Origin: Calditrichota bacterium
GTDB taxonomy: Bacteria > Calditrichota > Calditrichia > RBG-13-44-9 > J042
Reading direction: 5' to 3'
Length of the DNA stretch: 64,000 nucleotides
Assembly: GCA_013150955.1 (NCBI GenBank)
Contig: JAADJD010000015.1
Span: forward strand, 31,315 to 95,314
The number at the start of each line of letters is the position of its first letter. Position 1 is the stretch's first letter. This document shows positions 35,624-44,866 of this stretch, in pieces. Position numbers and translations under genes: made by a program. The notes under the pieces are model-generated. The model was given only the letters and a program-made list of their open reading frames with translations. It searched no databases and was not told where the DNA came from.

Positions 35624-36174
35624 TAAACCACACCCTTTCGTCCAAAAAAGGTGATCAGACTTCTATCGAACTGTTTTTGTTGAATCACCTCGTAAACATT
35701 GGTTTCCCACTCAATGTCGTGAGTCCGTTCGCTTTCCAGCACAAAGATGCCAAATTCGGTCAAATTTTCGGGTAAGAAGACCAGAGGGAGTAGCTCGATG
35801 TAACGGTTCCATTTGAATGGGGGATCGGCAAAAATGAGATCAAACGGTTGTTTGTTTTGGCGCAGAAAGGTCAGCACATCCTTTCGAACCACGGTGTATG
35901 GCTCGATCATTTTCAATCGATGAATGTTACGCCGCAATACCCGGAGGGAATTCTGGGATTTGTCCACAAAGGTCACCGATTTCGCTCCCCGGCTGATGGC
36001 CTCCAGCCCCAGATTTCCCGATCCACAAAACAAATCCAGCACCAGGGCATCCAGTACAAAATCCCCCAGCACGTTGAATATGTATTCCTTAATCCGATCC
36101 GTAGTGGGCCGAATGGACTGATCCTTGGCGGAATAAATTTGTTGTCCTTTGTATTTACCGGAAATTATTCTCAT
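35623..36174 (-). CDS. rsmD: 16S rRNA guanine-N2 methyltransferase RsmD
   Basis: The 183-residue protein starts MRIISGKYKG and RPTTDRIKEYIFNVL, typical of RsmD, with the SAM-binding LDLFCGSGNLGLEAISRGA and the catalytic FADPPF (NPPY-type motif). It methylates G966 of 16S rRNA during small-subunit assembly. It lies six bases downstream of the PilO-like gene and overlaps coaD, so this housekeeping pair is transcribed with the pilus-like genes. Confidence 0.95.
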   Translation of the reverse strand: MRIISGKYKGQQIYSAKDQSIRPTTDRIKEYIFNVLGDFVLDALVLDLFCGSGNLGLEAISRGAKSVTFVDKSQNSLRVLRRNIHRLKMIEPYTVVRKDVLTFLRQNKQPFDLIFADPPFKWNRYIELLPLVFLPENLTEFGIFVLESERTHDIEWETNVYEVIQQKQFDRSLITFFGRKGVV

Positions 36175-36179
36175 AAACG

Positions 36180-37271
36180 TTACGATGCTGGAATGAACAG
36201 ACTACAGGTAATCCGCGCGGTTACCTTTCCATTTTGAATCACCTGCAAGTTTTCCGATCCAATGGCCACCTTTAAGAATTTCACCGATGGATACTGCCGC
36301 GCCATTCGATTTAGAAATGCCAGAATCTGGTTCCGCGTTCCACTGATACTGGCGTAATGATAAATGGTGCGGAACACACCGCTTTGTTCCTGAGTTCCCT
36401 GGCGGAAATAGCTCACCCGCACGCCGCTCTGGCGGGCTACCTGATTAAATGCCGAACGAAACTCGCCCACCGTGATCAGCTGCCCACCGCTGCTTTGAGA
36501 TGCTGCCACGCGGGTCACCAGAGGAATCGAGAAGTCCACCAGCAATTTGTTTTCCCCATCTACAATCTTGGGTTCAATGCTCTCCAATTCCAGTTGCATG
36601 CCGGGAAGCGTTTCCTTAAAGCGAATCCGGAAATTGGCAATCGCATCCCGATTGTCCGCTGTTAAACTGAGGAGGATGCGCCCCGGTGTGGCCACGGCCA
36701 GTGTGGGGCCGGCACCTTCTACCCGCACATTCAACAGGTTTTGCAGTACATCCAGAATAAACAGGTTTTCCGCTTTATTGGCTGCCAGGCGAGACTGCAG
36801 CACCACATTTTCCTGACTGGGCGGTTCCGGCGCTGCGGGTTGTTCCGCAGCGGGAGGCTCCTGCTCTGCCACGGGTGGCAGGGCTTCCTCTTCGCCGGGG
36901 CGGATTAACAGGTAAACAATAAACGCCCCAAAGATAATCGCCAGAAAAATTCCCAGAATCACCAGCAGGCGTTTCTTGGGAAAGGTGCTGTCAAAGGAGG
37001 GTGTTTCCCCTGTATCCACAGATTCCATGTCGGTAAAAGAGGTGTCTTCGCTGACTTCTTCTGGCACCTCCAGATCCGCCGGAGGTTCCTCCACGGCCAC
37101 TTCCGTTTCGCCAGGTTTGGGTTCATCCTGGTTCTGGATTAAATTTTCCATATCATCCAGCGAAAAAAACTCATCCCCCTCGGGAGCACCGCCCTGCTCC
37201 GGTCGGGAAGGCTCTTCCTTACGGGATGCCGAACCTTCCTCCGGTACTTCCATCATGTTAAATCGAACCAT
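36180..37271 (-). CDS. Single-pass membrane protein, PilN/PilO-like position in a type IV pilus-like operon
   Basis: This 363-residue protein has an acidic, Pro/Glu-rich cytoplasmic region (residues 1-110) and one transmembrane helix (LLVILGIFLAIIFGAFIVYLLI, about 112-133). An Ala/Pro/Glu linker and a C-terminal periplasmic domain of about 190 residues with alternating helices and strands follow. Bitopic proteins with this layout encoded next to PilM are usually PilN, PilO or GspM equivalents that form the inner-membrane alignment complex. No diagnostic motif is visible, so the assignment rests on topology and neighbours. Confidence 0.55.
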   Translation of the reverse strand: MVRFNMMEVPEEGSASRKEEPSRPEQGGAPEGDEFFSLDDMENLIQNQDEPKPGETEVAVEEPPADLEVPEEVSEDTSFTDMESVDTGETPSFDSTFPKKRLLVILGIFLAIIFGAFIVYLLIRPGEEEALPPVAEQEPPAAEQPAAPEPPSQENVVLQSRLAANKAENLFILDVLQNLLNVRVEGAGPTLAVATPGRILLSLTADNRDAIANFRIRFKETLPGMQLELESIEPKIVDGENKLLVDFSIPLVTRVAASQSSGGQLITVGEFRSAFNQVARQSGVRVSYFRQGTQEQSGVFRTIYHYASISGTRNQILAFLNRMARQYPSVKFLKVAIGSENLQVIQNGKVTARITCSLFIPAS

Positions 37272-37289
37272 AACGAGCCTTTTCGATTT

Positions 37290-38231
37290 TTATGGTAATA
37301 AATTTGCAAATGGTTCGATAAATCGATGTGCATTGTATACATCCAACTCCTGGGTTTGCACATCAATTTCCCAGCGAGACGATTCCAGCGGATTTAGAAT
37401 TTTTACCGGGACACCCGCCCGAGCTTCCAGCTGATCCAACCAGTTGTTTTGAAAGAAATACCCAAAAACCAGAATCTGGGAGGCAGCATACCACGTATCC
37501 TCTTCCCCACCCAGATTCTTAAAATCGCCCAACATGGATTCAAAAGCAGCCAGAATTTCCTCCTCGTTAACCTCCTGAATACTCTGTAACTGGGAGGAAA
37601 ACGGGAAAAATCCGGCATGGATGAAATCTTTTTCATCGGAAAGAACATATTCAAATCCATATTCGGTGAAATTCACCAGCAGCACCTGGCCAATCTGATC
37701 CCCGAAAAGCTCGCGATACATATGATCAATTGGAAACGCATTCAAGGTGAGAACATCGATTTTAAAATGGGCCTCATCGGCAATTTTTTTAAAAAACTGG
37801 AAGAGATTTTTCCGCACGGCTACACTGAGAATTTCTTTTAACGGATCCGCCGGCCTTTCGTACGGGGGCAGATAAATGTAATAATCTTCTGCCGGCGAGG
37901 TCAGCACGTACGACAGTTCCCCACGGGCAATCTGCGCGTAGCTGCCCTGGGGAATGGCCTCGTCCACCATTACCTTTCGAATTAAACCAAATTTTGTGGG
38001 AATGGTTAAGCGGGCAACGTCCAGAGTCAATTCATTGGCCTTGGCCAGATAGTTCAGATGATTGGCAATTTGCAGAGGGGCCGCTTTCTTGTCCAGCTGA
38101 TCATATTGGATGGGAACAGGCAATGCGCTTTCCAGCACCTTTTCGATGATTAGCTGGTTTCCCTCTGCCCTTCCCTGTATCCAGGTTAAGTTGTTGTCCT
38201 GGATACAAATGCTCTGGATCGATTCAGCCAT
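37290..38231 (-). CDS. PilM-like actin-fold protein
   Basis: A 313-residue soluble protein whose strand and helix order resembles the N- and C-lobes of PilM/GspL cytoplasmic domains: SICIQDNNLTWIQGRAEG at the start, NELTLDVARLTIPTKFGLIRKVMVDE (PilM-like), and VLLVNFTEYGFEYVLSDEKDFIHAGFFPF for the second lobe. Phosphate loops are degenerate. It lies between a bitopic membrane protein and a prepilin-like protein, with spacers of 18 and 6 bp. It probably anchors the alignment complex in the cytoplasm. Confidence 0.55.
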   Translation of the reverse strand: MAESIQSICIQDNNLTWIQGRAEGNQLIIEKVLESALPVPIQYDQLDKKAAPLQIANHLNYLAKANELTLDVARLTIPTKFGLIRKVMVDEAIPQGSYAQIARGELSYVLTSPAEDYYIYLPPYERPADPLKEILSVAVRKNLFQFFKKIADEAHFKIDVLTLNAFPIDHMYRELFGDQIGQVLLVNFTEYGFEYVLSDEKDFIHAGFFPFSSQLQSIQEVNEEEILAAFESMLGDFKNLGGEEDTWYAASQILVFGYFFQNNWLDQLEARAGVPVKILNPLESSRWEIDVQTQELDVYNAHRFIEPFANLLP

Positions 38232-38237
38232 CCGCGA

Positions 38238-39929
38238 TTACTCTTGCTCCCAGCTTTTCAGTCGGTCTTTAATGTAGCCGTGATTAATGTGCTTTTTGTA
38301 AAAAATCACGTACATGCGTTCCCGATATCCATTCAACACTTCGACCAGCGATTTTTCGATCGCCTGTGCGGCTACACGCAATTGCTGCGCTTCCTGCGAA
38401 TCCCCTGCCGACTTCAATTGATTCAATATATCAAAGACTGGCTCGAAAGACGGATAAAATTTCACCACCTTTGCCCGAACTCTACGGGGTAATTTAGTAT
38501 TTTCGATCAAAGAATCCAATTTCTGAATTTTTGAACCCAAATAATCCATCTTTTCTTCCAGATCGGAAAAATTATGGGTCTCCAACCGGGTTGCCAATGT
38601 GTCCATTGGATTCAGAATATCTTCAATCATCGGCTTCAGCACGGAAAGACGCTTCTCCACTTTAACCGTATCCACAAAATCTTTCACCTCGCGCGCGTAC
38701 TGGTAGGAGCTCACATTGAAACCCTGCAACTCGGCCATCAATTCTTTCATGTCCAGCAAGATGTCCGTATAGCGCCGAATGAAGGGTCGCACCTGATCCA
38801 TGGTTTGATAGGTGGAATCCAAAACGGTATCGATTTCGCTCATATAATGGAAAACACTGAGATTGGTAACCGGCTCCACGGCCTGCTGTAATTGCTGTTG
38901 AAACTCATCCAGCAGATTGGGACATTCGATGGTCAGATGCCCACCCCTGACCACGACAATGTACGGCTTGTGATTATCCGGGCACATGAAGTTGCTTTCG
39001 TTAAAGGTCAGCAAAATGGAATCCACCTCGCTCAATTTCAACAATCCCCGCCGCTGGCTGATGGAGAACATTCCCGGAGACACATAAGTATCGTACACGC
39101 TCTGGATGTTGCCAGCGATATCGTTCAAATGGTTCACGCTTTGCTGCAGTTCCGTGGCCATCAAACGTTTAATGGCATTGTCGCCACGTGCCAGAAATTT
39201 CTTGAGTCGGTCGCTCACACTGGATACCCTAACGATATCCGTCTTTTCCACCGCCTTAACAAAGGCGTCGATGCGCGAATACAACTGGCTCCAGTATTCG
39301 TACACCGCCGCCCGTTCAATCAGCGGCAGGTAAACGCTTATGGAATCCACATATTTCTTGGCGTACAGGGCAGCATTCTGCAAGGTGTAGTTAGATATGT
39401 TGCTCTTCAAATTGGTCAACGAATCCACATAATTCTTCAAGTAACTAAAATTGGCAAACAGGGCACTGTTGTCCACCCGGGAAATATCCGTGCTGATGGC
39501 ATCCTTTTCGTTGAGAATCTCCTCGTATTTCCGGAAGTAGCGTTCATTGGCGCGTAAATCTCCCTGAATCTCCGCCAGTGCCGAGGACAGGGTAGCAACT
39601 TCCCTGATGGTGGGATTGCCCAGAACATTTTGAATCACGCTGTACAACGAACGGGTCAGTTGAACAATTTTGTTTCGGGTTTGTAAGCTGGAATCACCCT
39701 GGATAAAGGTCACCAATTTTTGCAGGCTGTCGGTGTACGCTTCGTTCATCCGAAAATAATAACGCTCCGCTTCATAAATGGCGTTGATATTATATCGGCA
39801 AGTTTTGGTAAGGAATTCTTCCTCTTTCCAAATTTTATCTGGAATTAAAATTACCGCGACCAACAATAGCGCGAGTAATACAATCAACAATTCCAGTATG
39901 ATGGATCCCTGATAACCCTTCTTAGCCAT
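38238..39929 (-). CDS. Very large prepilin-like coiled-coil protein
   Basis: The N-terminus is MAKKGYQG followed by SIILELLIVLLALLLVAVIL. This fits a type IV prepilin: a short basic leader ending in Gly, a cleavage point, Glu at position +5 and a 20-residue hydrophobic helix. The remaining 530 residues are helical with heptad-like stretches about spindle-type segments and one CPDNHK patch, far longer than normal pilins (about 150). The ATG at 39929 is preceded by GGAGGAG. It heads the operon with the PilM-like gene and may form or cap an unusual pseudopilus. Confidence 0.6.
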   Translation of the reverse strand: MAKKGYQGSIILELLIVLLALLLVAVILIPDKIWKEEEFLTKTCRYNINAIYEAERYYFRMNEAYTDSLQKLVTFIQGDSSLQTRNKIVQLTRSLYSVIQNVLGNPTIREVATLSSALAEIQGDLRANERYFRKYEEILNEKDAISTDISRVDNSALFANFSYLKNYVDSLTNLKSNISNYTLQNAALYAKKYVDSISVYLPLIERAAVYEYWSQLYSRIDAFVKAVEKTDIVRVSSVSDRLKKFLARGDNAIKRLMATELQQSVNHLNDIAGNIQSVYDTYVSPGMFSISQRRGLLKLSEVDSILLTFNESNFMCPDNHKPYIVVVRGGHLTIECPNLLDEFQQQLQQAVEPVTNLSVFHYMSEIDTVLDSTYQTMDQVRPFIRRYTDILLDMKELMAELQGFNVSSYQYAREVKDFVDTVKVEKRLSVLKPMIEDILNPMDTLATRLETHNFSDLEEKMDYLGSKIQKLDSLIENTKLPRRVRAKVVKFYPSFEPVFDILNQLKSAGDSQEAQQLRVAAQAIEKSLVEVLNGYRERMYVIFYKKHINHGYIKDRLKSWEQE

Positions 39930-40108
39930 TGCTCCTCCAAACAAATTGTGATTATGTCGACGCCCTAATTTTTGTTATTAAACGGAGAAGTTTAATAAAA
40001 TAACCTAAAAATGTCAACGGCTTTTTGAAAAGGCGATCGGCGCCAATACCTTATAAATTCTTGCTTTTTCAATATTTCCGCTTCACGGGAGAAGAACGGG
40101 GGATAAAA

Positions 40109-40152
40109 GGAAGGCTACCGGAGCAACGCCATCGTTGCGTTACCCCTTCCCT
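40109..40152. terminator. Possible terminator or structured element
   Basis: GCAACG (40123-40128) pairs with CGTTGC (40133-40138), and outer GGAAGG/CCTTCC blocks extend the stem. It lies 20-60 bp beyond the stop of the esterase gene on the minus strand. There is no clean T-run. Confidence 0.35.
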
Positions 40153-40169
40153 CGCTTTATGATCCTCTC

Positions 40170-40961
40170 TTAAACCAGCGGTTTGATGAACTTTTCGATC
40201 GCCTGAAAAACCATTTCCTTATCATAATCCACACTGATAATGTGGTACGAATTCTCGACGGTGAGGGTTTGCTTGATTTTGGAGGAAACGTGATTAAAAA
40301 TGTAATTCATATTCTCGTAAGGCACCACATGATCCTGCCGGGAATGAATCAGAAACAGCGGTACATGAACATCCATCAAATCATCCCGCACGTGATCAAT
40401 CAATTGCATTAATTGGGCCACGCTCTGCACCGGATATTTCAAATAACTGGCACTTTTTCGTTTGGCCTGCTGGGAACGAATATCGGGGCCTTTGGATTTA
40501 TACTGGTAGCGAATGAAATTCCTTGCCATGGGCAACAGCTTAATGCGCCAATCCTTCAAAAACACAAATCCGGCCATGGTCACCAGGGCATCGATCTGGT
40601 TGTGCGCTGCCAGATGCAGCGCCAGCGCTCCGCCCATGGACTGACCAACCACCACCACTTTCCTGCACTGCCGCTGTAAACGTGCCAGTTGTTCCCGTGC
40701 CTTCAGATACCAGTCCTGCCAGGTCACTTTTAGCAAATCTCTGGGATGGGTTCCATGCCCCGGCAACAACGGCACCCATACGGTGTACCCCCGCTGCCCA
40801 AAATAATCCGCAAAATCCCGTCCTTCGTATGGCGAACCGGTAAAGCCGTGCAAAAACAGGAACCCCTTTTCGCCCTGGTTTATAAAAATCGGCTCTGCAC
40901 CGGGCATGATTTTCTCGGGAGTGTGAGGAATCGTTCGGCCTTTCTTCTTTGGCGCCCTCAT
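40170..40961 (-). CDS. Alpha/beta-hydrolase, carboxylesterase/monoacylglycerol-lipase type
   Basis: A 263-residue hydrolase with the oxyanion strand FLFLHGFTGSPYEG (about 34-47), nucleophile elbow VGQSMGGAL (Ser about 113), acid in IHSRQDHVVP and a C-terminal His in NSYHIISVDYD. The pattern matches the Est30-like carboxylesterases that cleave short- to medium-chain esters. No signal peptide is present. The gene stands alone; upstream lies MITE copy J, downstream a possible hairpin. Confidence 0.88.
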   Translation of the reverse strand: MRAPKKKGRTIPHTPEKIMPGAEPIFINQGEKGFLFLHGFTGSPYEGRDFADYFGQRGYTVWVPLLPGHGTHPRDLLKVTWQDWYLKAREQLARLQRQCRKVVVVGQSMGGALALHLAAHNQIDALVTMAGFVFLKDWRIKLLPMARNFIRYQYKSKGPDIRSQQAKRKSASYLKYPVQSVAQLMQLIDHVRDDLMDVHVPLFLIHSRQDHVVPYENMNYIFNHVSSKIKQTLTVENSYHIISVDYDKEMVFQAIEKFIKPLV

Positions 40962-41148
40962 GCTATTCCATCTTTCCTGGTAACACCTTCTGGCTAACTA
41001 ATTGCTTAATCTAATACCGGCACCCGAAATGTGAAAGAATTTTTTCAATCCGGGTTGTCCATTCGACGGAAAAATCCACGAATTAAGACATGAAATATCA
41101 ACAAAATAGAAAAAATCCCGATTCCAATCGCATTCCATCATTAATCAT

Positions 41149-41313
41149 CCCAAATAAAGGGTTAAACCCCGAATCACGCGAATGAATTCGATAAAAATCA
41201 ATAAAATAGCGAACATATCCGGGAAAACATTTTCATCCAGATAGAATCAAGTGCAATTTATTATTTTTATTGGTGTGAATTCGTGTCATTCGTAGGCTAA
41301 TGCATAATCCGGG
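41149..41313. mobile_element. MITE-like element, copy J
   Basis: An intact 165-bp copy (CCCAAATAAAGGGTTAAACC to GCATAATCCGGG) with the exact 5-bp target duplication ATCAT at 41144-41148 and 41314-41318. Confidence 0.88.
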
Positions 41314-41469
41314 ATCATTCGATTTGATTTTTTGCCGACCTGAGCAATGAACGGCGAACGCAAAGGCCAGAAATACCTCCAGCCGGAACTTTTACCGCAC
41401 TCCTGATTTCCTTATGGTAGCAGGCAATTTTTTATTTATATTTGAACCGTCATTAAAACTGCGTAAACC

Positions 41470-42402
41470 ATGAAGGAGCCTGGCTACATTCGTCTGTACG
41501 AGACTGGCGAACTGAAAGAGCGAGTGGATCGCGCCCTGGAAAGTCTGGCCTCCTGCCATGTGTGTCCCTGGAATTGTGCGGTGAATCGGTTAAACGACGA
41601 ACGAAAGGTCTGCCGCACGGGGCGTTACGCGCGGGTGTCCAGCTATTTTCCCCATTTTGGGGAAGAGGATTGCTTGCGGGGCTGGCGTGGTAGTGGTACC
41701 ATCTTCTTTAGCTGGTGCAATTTACGCTGCGTTTTCTGCCAGAATTTTGACATCAGCCAGCAGGAGGCTGGGGTAGAAGTCACCCCTCAACGTCTGGCGC
41801 GAATGATGCTGGAATTGCAGGAACTGGGTTGCCACAATATTAACTGGGTTACGCCAGAACATGTGGTGCCGCAGATAATGGAATCGCTCCCCTACGCCAT
41901 CGAGGGGGGATTGCGCATTCCCATTGTTTACAATACCAGCGCGTTCGATTCCCTGGAAAGTTTGCAGTTGATGGAGGGCATTGTGGATATTTACATGCCC
42001 GATTTTAAATACTGGTACCCGGAAAAAGCCAAGCGTTACCTGAAAACGGATCGCTATCCCGAAGCGGCACGCCAGGCAATTAAAGAAATGCATCGGCAGG
42101 TTGGCGATCTACAAATCAACGAACAGGGACTGGCCACCCGGGGACTGCTGGTACGCCACCTGGTGATGCCCGGTGGTCTGGACGATACCCGCGAGATCAT
42201 GCGTTTCCTGGCCAGGGAAATTTCACCGCACACATACGTCAATATTATGGATCAATACCGCCCCGAAGGAAAGGTCAACGACCGACGCTACCCGGAAATC
42301 AATCGCCGCATTACCATGGAGGAGCTGGAACAGGCTTACCAACTGGCGCGGGAAGCCGGGCTGTACCGTTTTGACGAACGCCGGATGTTCTTCTTCCGCT
42401 AA
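41470..42402 (+). CDS. Radical SAM protein related to pyruvate formate-lyase activating enzymes
   Basis: This 310-residue protein belongs to the PflA-like group COG1313. The iron-sulfur binding motif C-x3-C-x2-C is in SWCNLRCVFCQ (about residues 79-88). A second Cys cluster near the N-terminus, CHVCPWNC...CRTG, is typical of this subgroup. It should generate a 5'-deoxyadenosyl radical; the partner is unknown, and no glycyl radical enzyme is adjacent. The last four bases overlap the end of the convergent gene on the other strand. Confidence 0.87.
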   Translation: MKEPGYIRLYETGELKERVDRALESLASCHVCPWNCAVNRLNDERKVCRTGRYARVSSYFPHFGEEDCLRGWRGSGTIFFSWCNLRCVFCQNFDISQQEAGVEVTPQRLARMMLELQELGCHNINWVTPEHVVPQIMESLPYAIEGGLRIPIVYNTSAFDSLESLQLMEGIVDIYMPDFKYWYPEKAKRYLKTDRYPEAARQAIKEMHRQVGDLQINEQGLATRGLLVRHLVMPGGLDDTREIMRFLAREISPHTYVNIMDQYRPEGKVNDRRYPEINRRITMEELEQAYQLAREAGLYRFDERRMFFFR

Positions 42403-42956
42403 AATCCCAGCGGCCACCGAATGCCGATAACCAGCGCGCGGTAATCGCTACCCATCTGGTAATATGCCTGCCAATTGCGGTAGCCCACCCCCACGCTGCC
42501 GATCGGTCGCCAGCGATCTTCCGGAAAACGGGCCAGTCCCAGTCCCACATTTAGAGAAAACGGCGACCAGCCAATCAATTTCTTCGCGTCCCGGTACAAT
42601 CCCTTATATCCCCGGTACAAACTATCGGCTGTCTGAAGGAGCTGCCGTTGCAGCTGAATATGTCGATCGGCCGCCGTCTGGTAAGTCTCATAGCGGTCAA
42701 GCAGAGAATCCAGCGCAGCAATTACCGCAGAATCCCGGGTAATCTTTGCCTTCAAAAGCTTAATTTTTTTGGTTAATGAATCCACTGTGGCTCTGGGAAT
42801 CAAAAAATACTCCTGTTCCTCCAGTTGAACATACCAGATGCCCGGTTCAATTTCCTGTGCTGGATAGCGACGCTGATCCACATGGATCACCACCGTTTGC
42901 GCCAGCGCCAGCCCGCTGATCCAGATGACCAGCCCCAGGATTTTGCACCATCTCAT
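42399..42956 (-). CDS. Exported protein with coiled coil and short beta-rich C-terminus
   Basis: The 185-residue product has a signal peptide (LGLVIWISGLALAQ), a small domain with strands (YVQLEEQEYFLIPR), a coiled coil of about 70 residues with heptads (VDSLTKKIKLLKAKITRDS onward), and a Gly/Tyr/Trp-rich end that looks like a few membrane strands (LNVGLGLARFPEDRW, GVGYRNWQAYYQ). It is the last gene of the amidase operon. I recognise no family; an envelope-spanning spacer is a possible role. Confidence 0.65.
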   Translation of the reverse strand: MRWCKILGLVIWISGLALAQTVVIHVDQRRYPAQEIEPGIWYVQLEEQEYFLIPRATVDSLTKKIKLLKAKITRDSAVIAALDSLLDRYETYQTAADRHIQLQRQLLQTADSLYRGYKGLYRDAKKLIGWSPFSLNVGLGLARFPEDRWRPIGSVGVGYRNWQAYYQMGSDYRALVIGIRWPLGF

Positions 42957-42968
42957 CGGTACCCCCTT

Positions 42969-43415
42969 TCAATTGGATTGCAACGCTTCGCGAATTTTTT
43001 TCAGAGATTCTTCCGGCCCCAGATTCTGATATTCACGTTCGATGGCCTTTACGGTTTCCCGGTAGCGTTCATCCGCGCGCAGAATGGCCAACCCCGCTTC
43101 CACCTTAGCCCGCTCCAATTCCGCTCTGGCTTCCCGGTAAGCCGCTTCGGTGAGCTTTCCTTCTGCTTTTAGCGATTCGTATTCTCGCTCCAGGTTCTCC
43201 AGTTCCTTTTCCCGCTGTTCCAGCAGTTGAAGCAATTTTTTCCGCCGCCAGCCCTGGAAACCCAGATAAGCCCCCAGCGCAAAAAATCCCAGCAATACAA
43301 TCCAGGACTGTTTGCTGGTCACTTTGAATTCCAGCAAAAACAGAATGAAAATCAGGGCAAATACGGCCAGAAATATCCAATCGATATACGAAATGAATGA
43401 CATCCAGGCGGTCAT
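42969..43415 (-). CDS. Two-helix membrane protein with cytoplasmic coiled coil
   Basis: The 148 residues start with two transmembrane helices (about 8-28 and 38-54), then WRRKKLLQ and about 90 residues of highly charged coiled coil (REKELENLEREYESLKAE onward). It overlaps the upstream membrane protein by four bases (ATGA type). Size and layout are like spanin or holin accessory proteins of phage lysis modules, but no homology can be claimed. Confidence 0.65.
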   Translation of the reverse strand: MTAWMSFISYIDWIFLAVFALIFILFLLEFKVTSKQSWIVLLGFFALGAYLGFQGWRRKKLLQLLEQREKELENLEREYESLKAEGKLTEAAYREARAELERAKVEAGLAILRADERYRETVKAIEREYQNLGPEESLKKIREALQSN

Positions 43416-44002
43416 GATTGGCCTCCCTCAATTTTTGCCCGTCGGCGTTTTTCCAGCTCCTCGATGCGCACCAGAAACTGATGCAGCGGTTCCGTTCCAA
43501 TGGAAATGGCCAGCGCCGTTAATCCATAATGCACGGCCTTAGATTCGATGATGGAAGAAATGATTTTAACCTGCGGATAGGCACCAGAAAGCAACTGGAT
43601 GATGTATTCGATGAGATCAATCTTCAATGCCAGCACCAGAATCAAACTCAATCCAAAAGCAACCAAGCGCGTGATGACCCGCAAATAATTCAAACGGATC
43701 AAACGGGCGGAAAGGATGCGTCTTCCTCCGGGGACGGGCGATTCCGACACCAGCCGCCAGAACAATCGATCCAGAAACCTCTGCCACGCCTGTCCCTGAC
43801 TGCCCTGCAATCCGTACAGCCTATCCAGCCGCCGGGCATATCGAACAGCCAGGCGATTCCAGACTTCTGCCCAACCCAGGCGGAACTCCAGATATTTGAA
43901 TCCCGCCATGGCAATCTCGAGCGCCCGTTCCACAAAGGTGGCCAGCACCAGCACCACAAAAAAGATGTAGGTGATCAGTGTGATCACTTCCACGGTATCC
44001 AT
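43412..44002 (-). CDS. Membrane protein with FVERxLE N-terminus, operon paralogue
   Basis: A 196-residue protein with an N-terminal helix containing LATFVERALEIAMAGF, a basic middle region, one or two further helices (VAFGLSLILVLALKIDL) and a C-terminal GTEPLHQFLVRIEE motif after a small-residue helix. The first protein of this operon has the same FVERxL opening, and the sequence just before the amidase reads TGVVIGAGSKPVHFLMKF, equivalent to LTALAISIGTEPLHQFLV here. The two membrane proteins therefore look related. Function is unknown. Confidence 0.65.
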   Translation of the reverse strand: MDTVEVITLITYIFFVVLVLATFVERALEIAMAGFKYLEFRLGWAEVWNRLAVRYARRLDRLYGLQGSQGQAWQRFLDRLFWRLVSESPVPGGRRILSARLIRLNYLRVITRLVAFGLSLILVLALKIDLIEYIIQLLSGAYPQVKIISSIIESKAVHYGLTALAISIGTEPLHQFLVRIEELEKRRRAKIEGGQS

Positions 44003-44011
44003 GAGCCCCTC

Positions 44012-44815
44012 CTATGCTTTCACCATGGGATAATTTGAAAATTCCTGAATCACGGCCTGCATATCGGGATCGGATTTCCAGAGATTCAGGTAGTGGTTGA
44101 TTTTTTCGTGAAAGGCCTGATGCGGGAAATTACTGCCGGGACAGGCCTTTGGCGCCAGCTTATTGTGCGGAACAATGGCCTGATCAAAATCCACGGCAAT
44201 ATTGTACAGCAAAATCCAGAGAGCCACCAGCCGGGCACCCCGATCCACCTGCAGGGGCGTGGGGAACAATATGCCGTAGCGGCCATCGGGATTGGAATAG
44301 GGAACCGAAGGATCGGGTTCAAAATTTCCATGGAAGGCCAGTCCCAGAGATCGCGCATTGTAACCCCGCGTATGGTTCCCAATGCGATCCCAGCGACAGA
44401 TAGTTCGCACCTGCCCATTGGCAAACACCACACTGTGGTAGCCGGTCAGCCATCCCCGCCGTTCAAATTCCTGGACGATGGCCTCGTAAGGCGCATTGGA
44501 ATGCATGGCGGTGTGATGGTAAATGATCATGTCAATGGGGCGTTTGCGCAGATGGGTATATTCCAGCCGATCCGGGCGGTATCCCCCATCATACTCAAAC
44601 CCGAACACCTCCAGGATGCGACTTTGCACGGGCACAATTGCTGGCGCGGGAGGTGCCGGCGTTGCGGGGACCACGGCCACCTGATCTTCCGGTTTTTGAT
44701 CTGCCGGTGCTTTTCCAACCGACTGCCGGACTTCTTCCCGACTGACCACGATTTTCCGATTCAGCACAAATTTCATCAGGAAATGAACCGGCTTACTGCC
44801 CGCCCCAATGACCAC
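44012..44815 (-). CDS. N-acetylmuramoyl-L-alanine amidase (amidase_2/PGRP fold)
   Basis: This 267-residue protein carries an amidase_2 domain (about 75-250). Zinc ligands are visible: the first His in IIYHHTAMHS, the second in VPHNKL and Cys in KACPGSNFP, with the substrate strand SLGLAFHGNFE between. It would cut the amide bond between muramic acid and the peptide stem. The first 60 residues form a membrane-like helix end and a Pro/Ala linker. The GTG at 44815 has no ribosome site, and the frame stays open back to the TAG of the preceding gene, so this may be the second half of a split protein. Confidence 0.85.
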   Translation of the reverse strand: MVIGAGSKPVHFLMKFVLNRKIVVSREEVRQSVGKAPADQKPEDQVAVVPATPAPPAPAIVPVQSRILEVFGFEYDGGYRPDRLEYTHLRKRPIDMIIYHHTAMHSNAPYEAIVQEFERRGWLTGYHSVVFANGQVRTICRWDRIGNHTRGYNARSLGLAFHGNFEPDPSVPYSNPDGRYGILFPTPLQVDRGARLVALWILLYNIAVDFDQAIVPHNKLAPKACPGSNFPHQAFHEKINHYLNLWKSDPDMQAVIQEFSNYPMVKA

Positions 44816-44866
44816 CCCGGTAAGCAGGTATTCCCAGAAGTGTGGACTTCCTGCGGTTACGGATGG

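Noticed and set aside
40970-41148. Additional gene between the esterase and MITE J
   Set aside because: Only short frames without ribosome sites or recognisable patterns.
44012-44866. Reassigned TAG codon
   Set aside because: TAG ends several other convincing genes here (for example the histidine kinase and the peptidase fusion), so a global recoding is unlikely.
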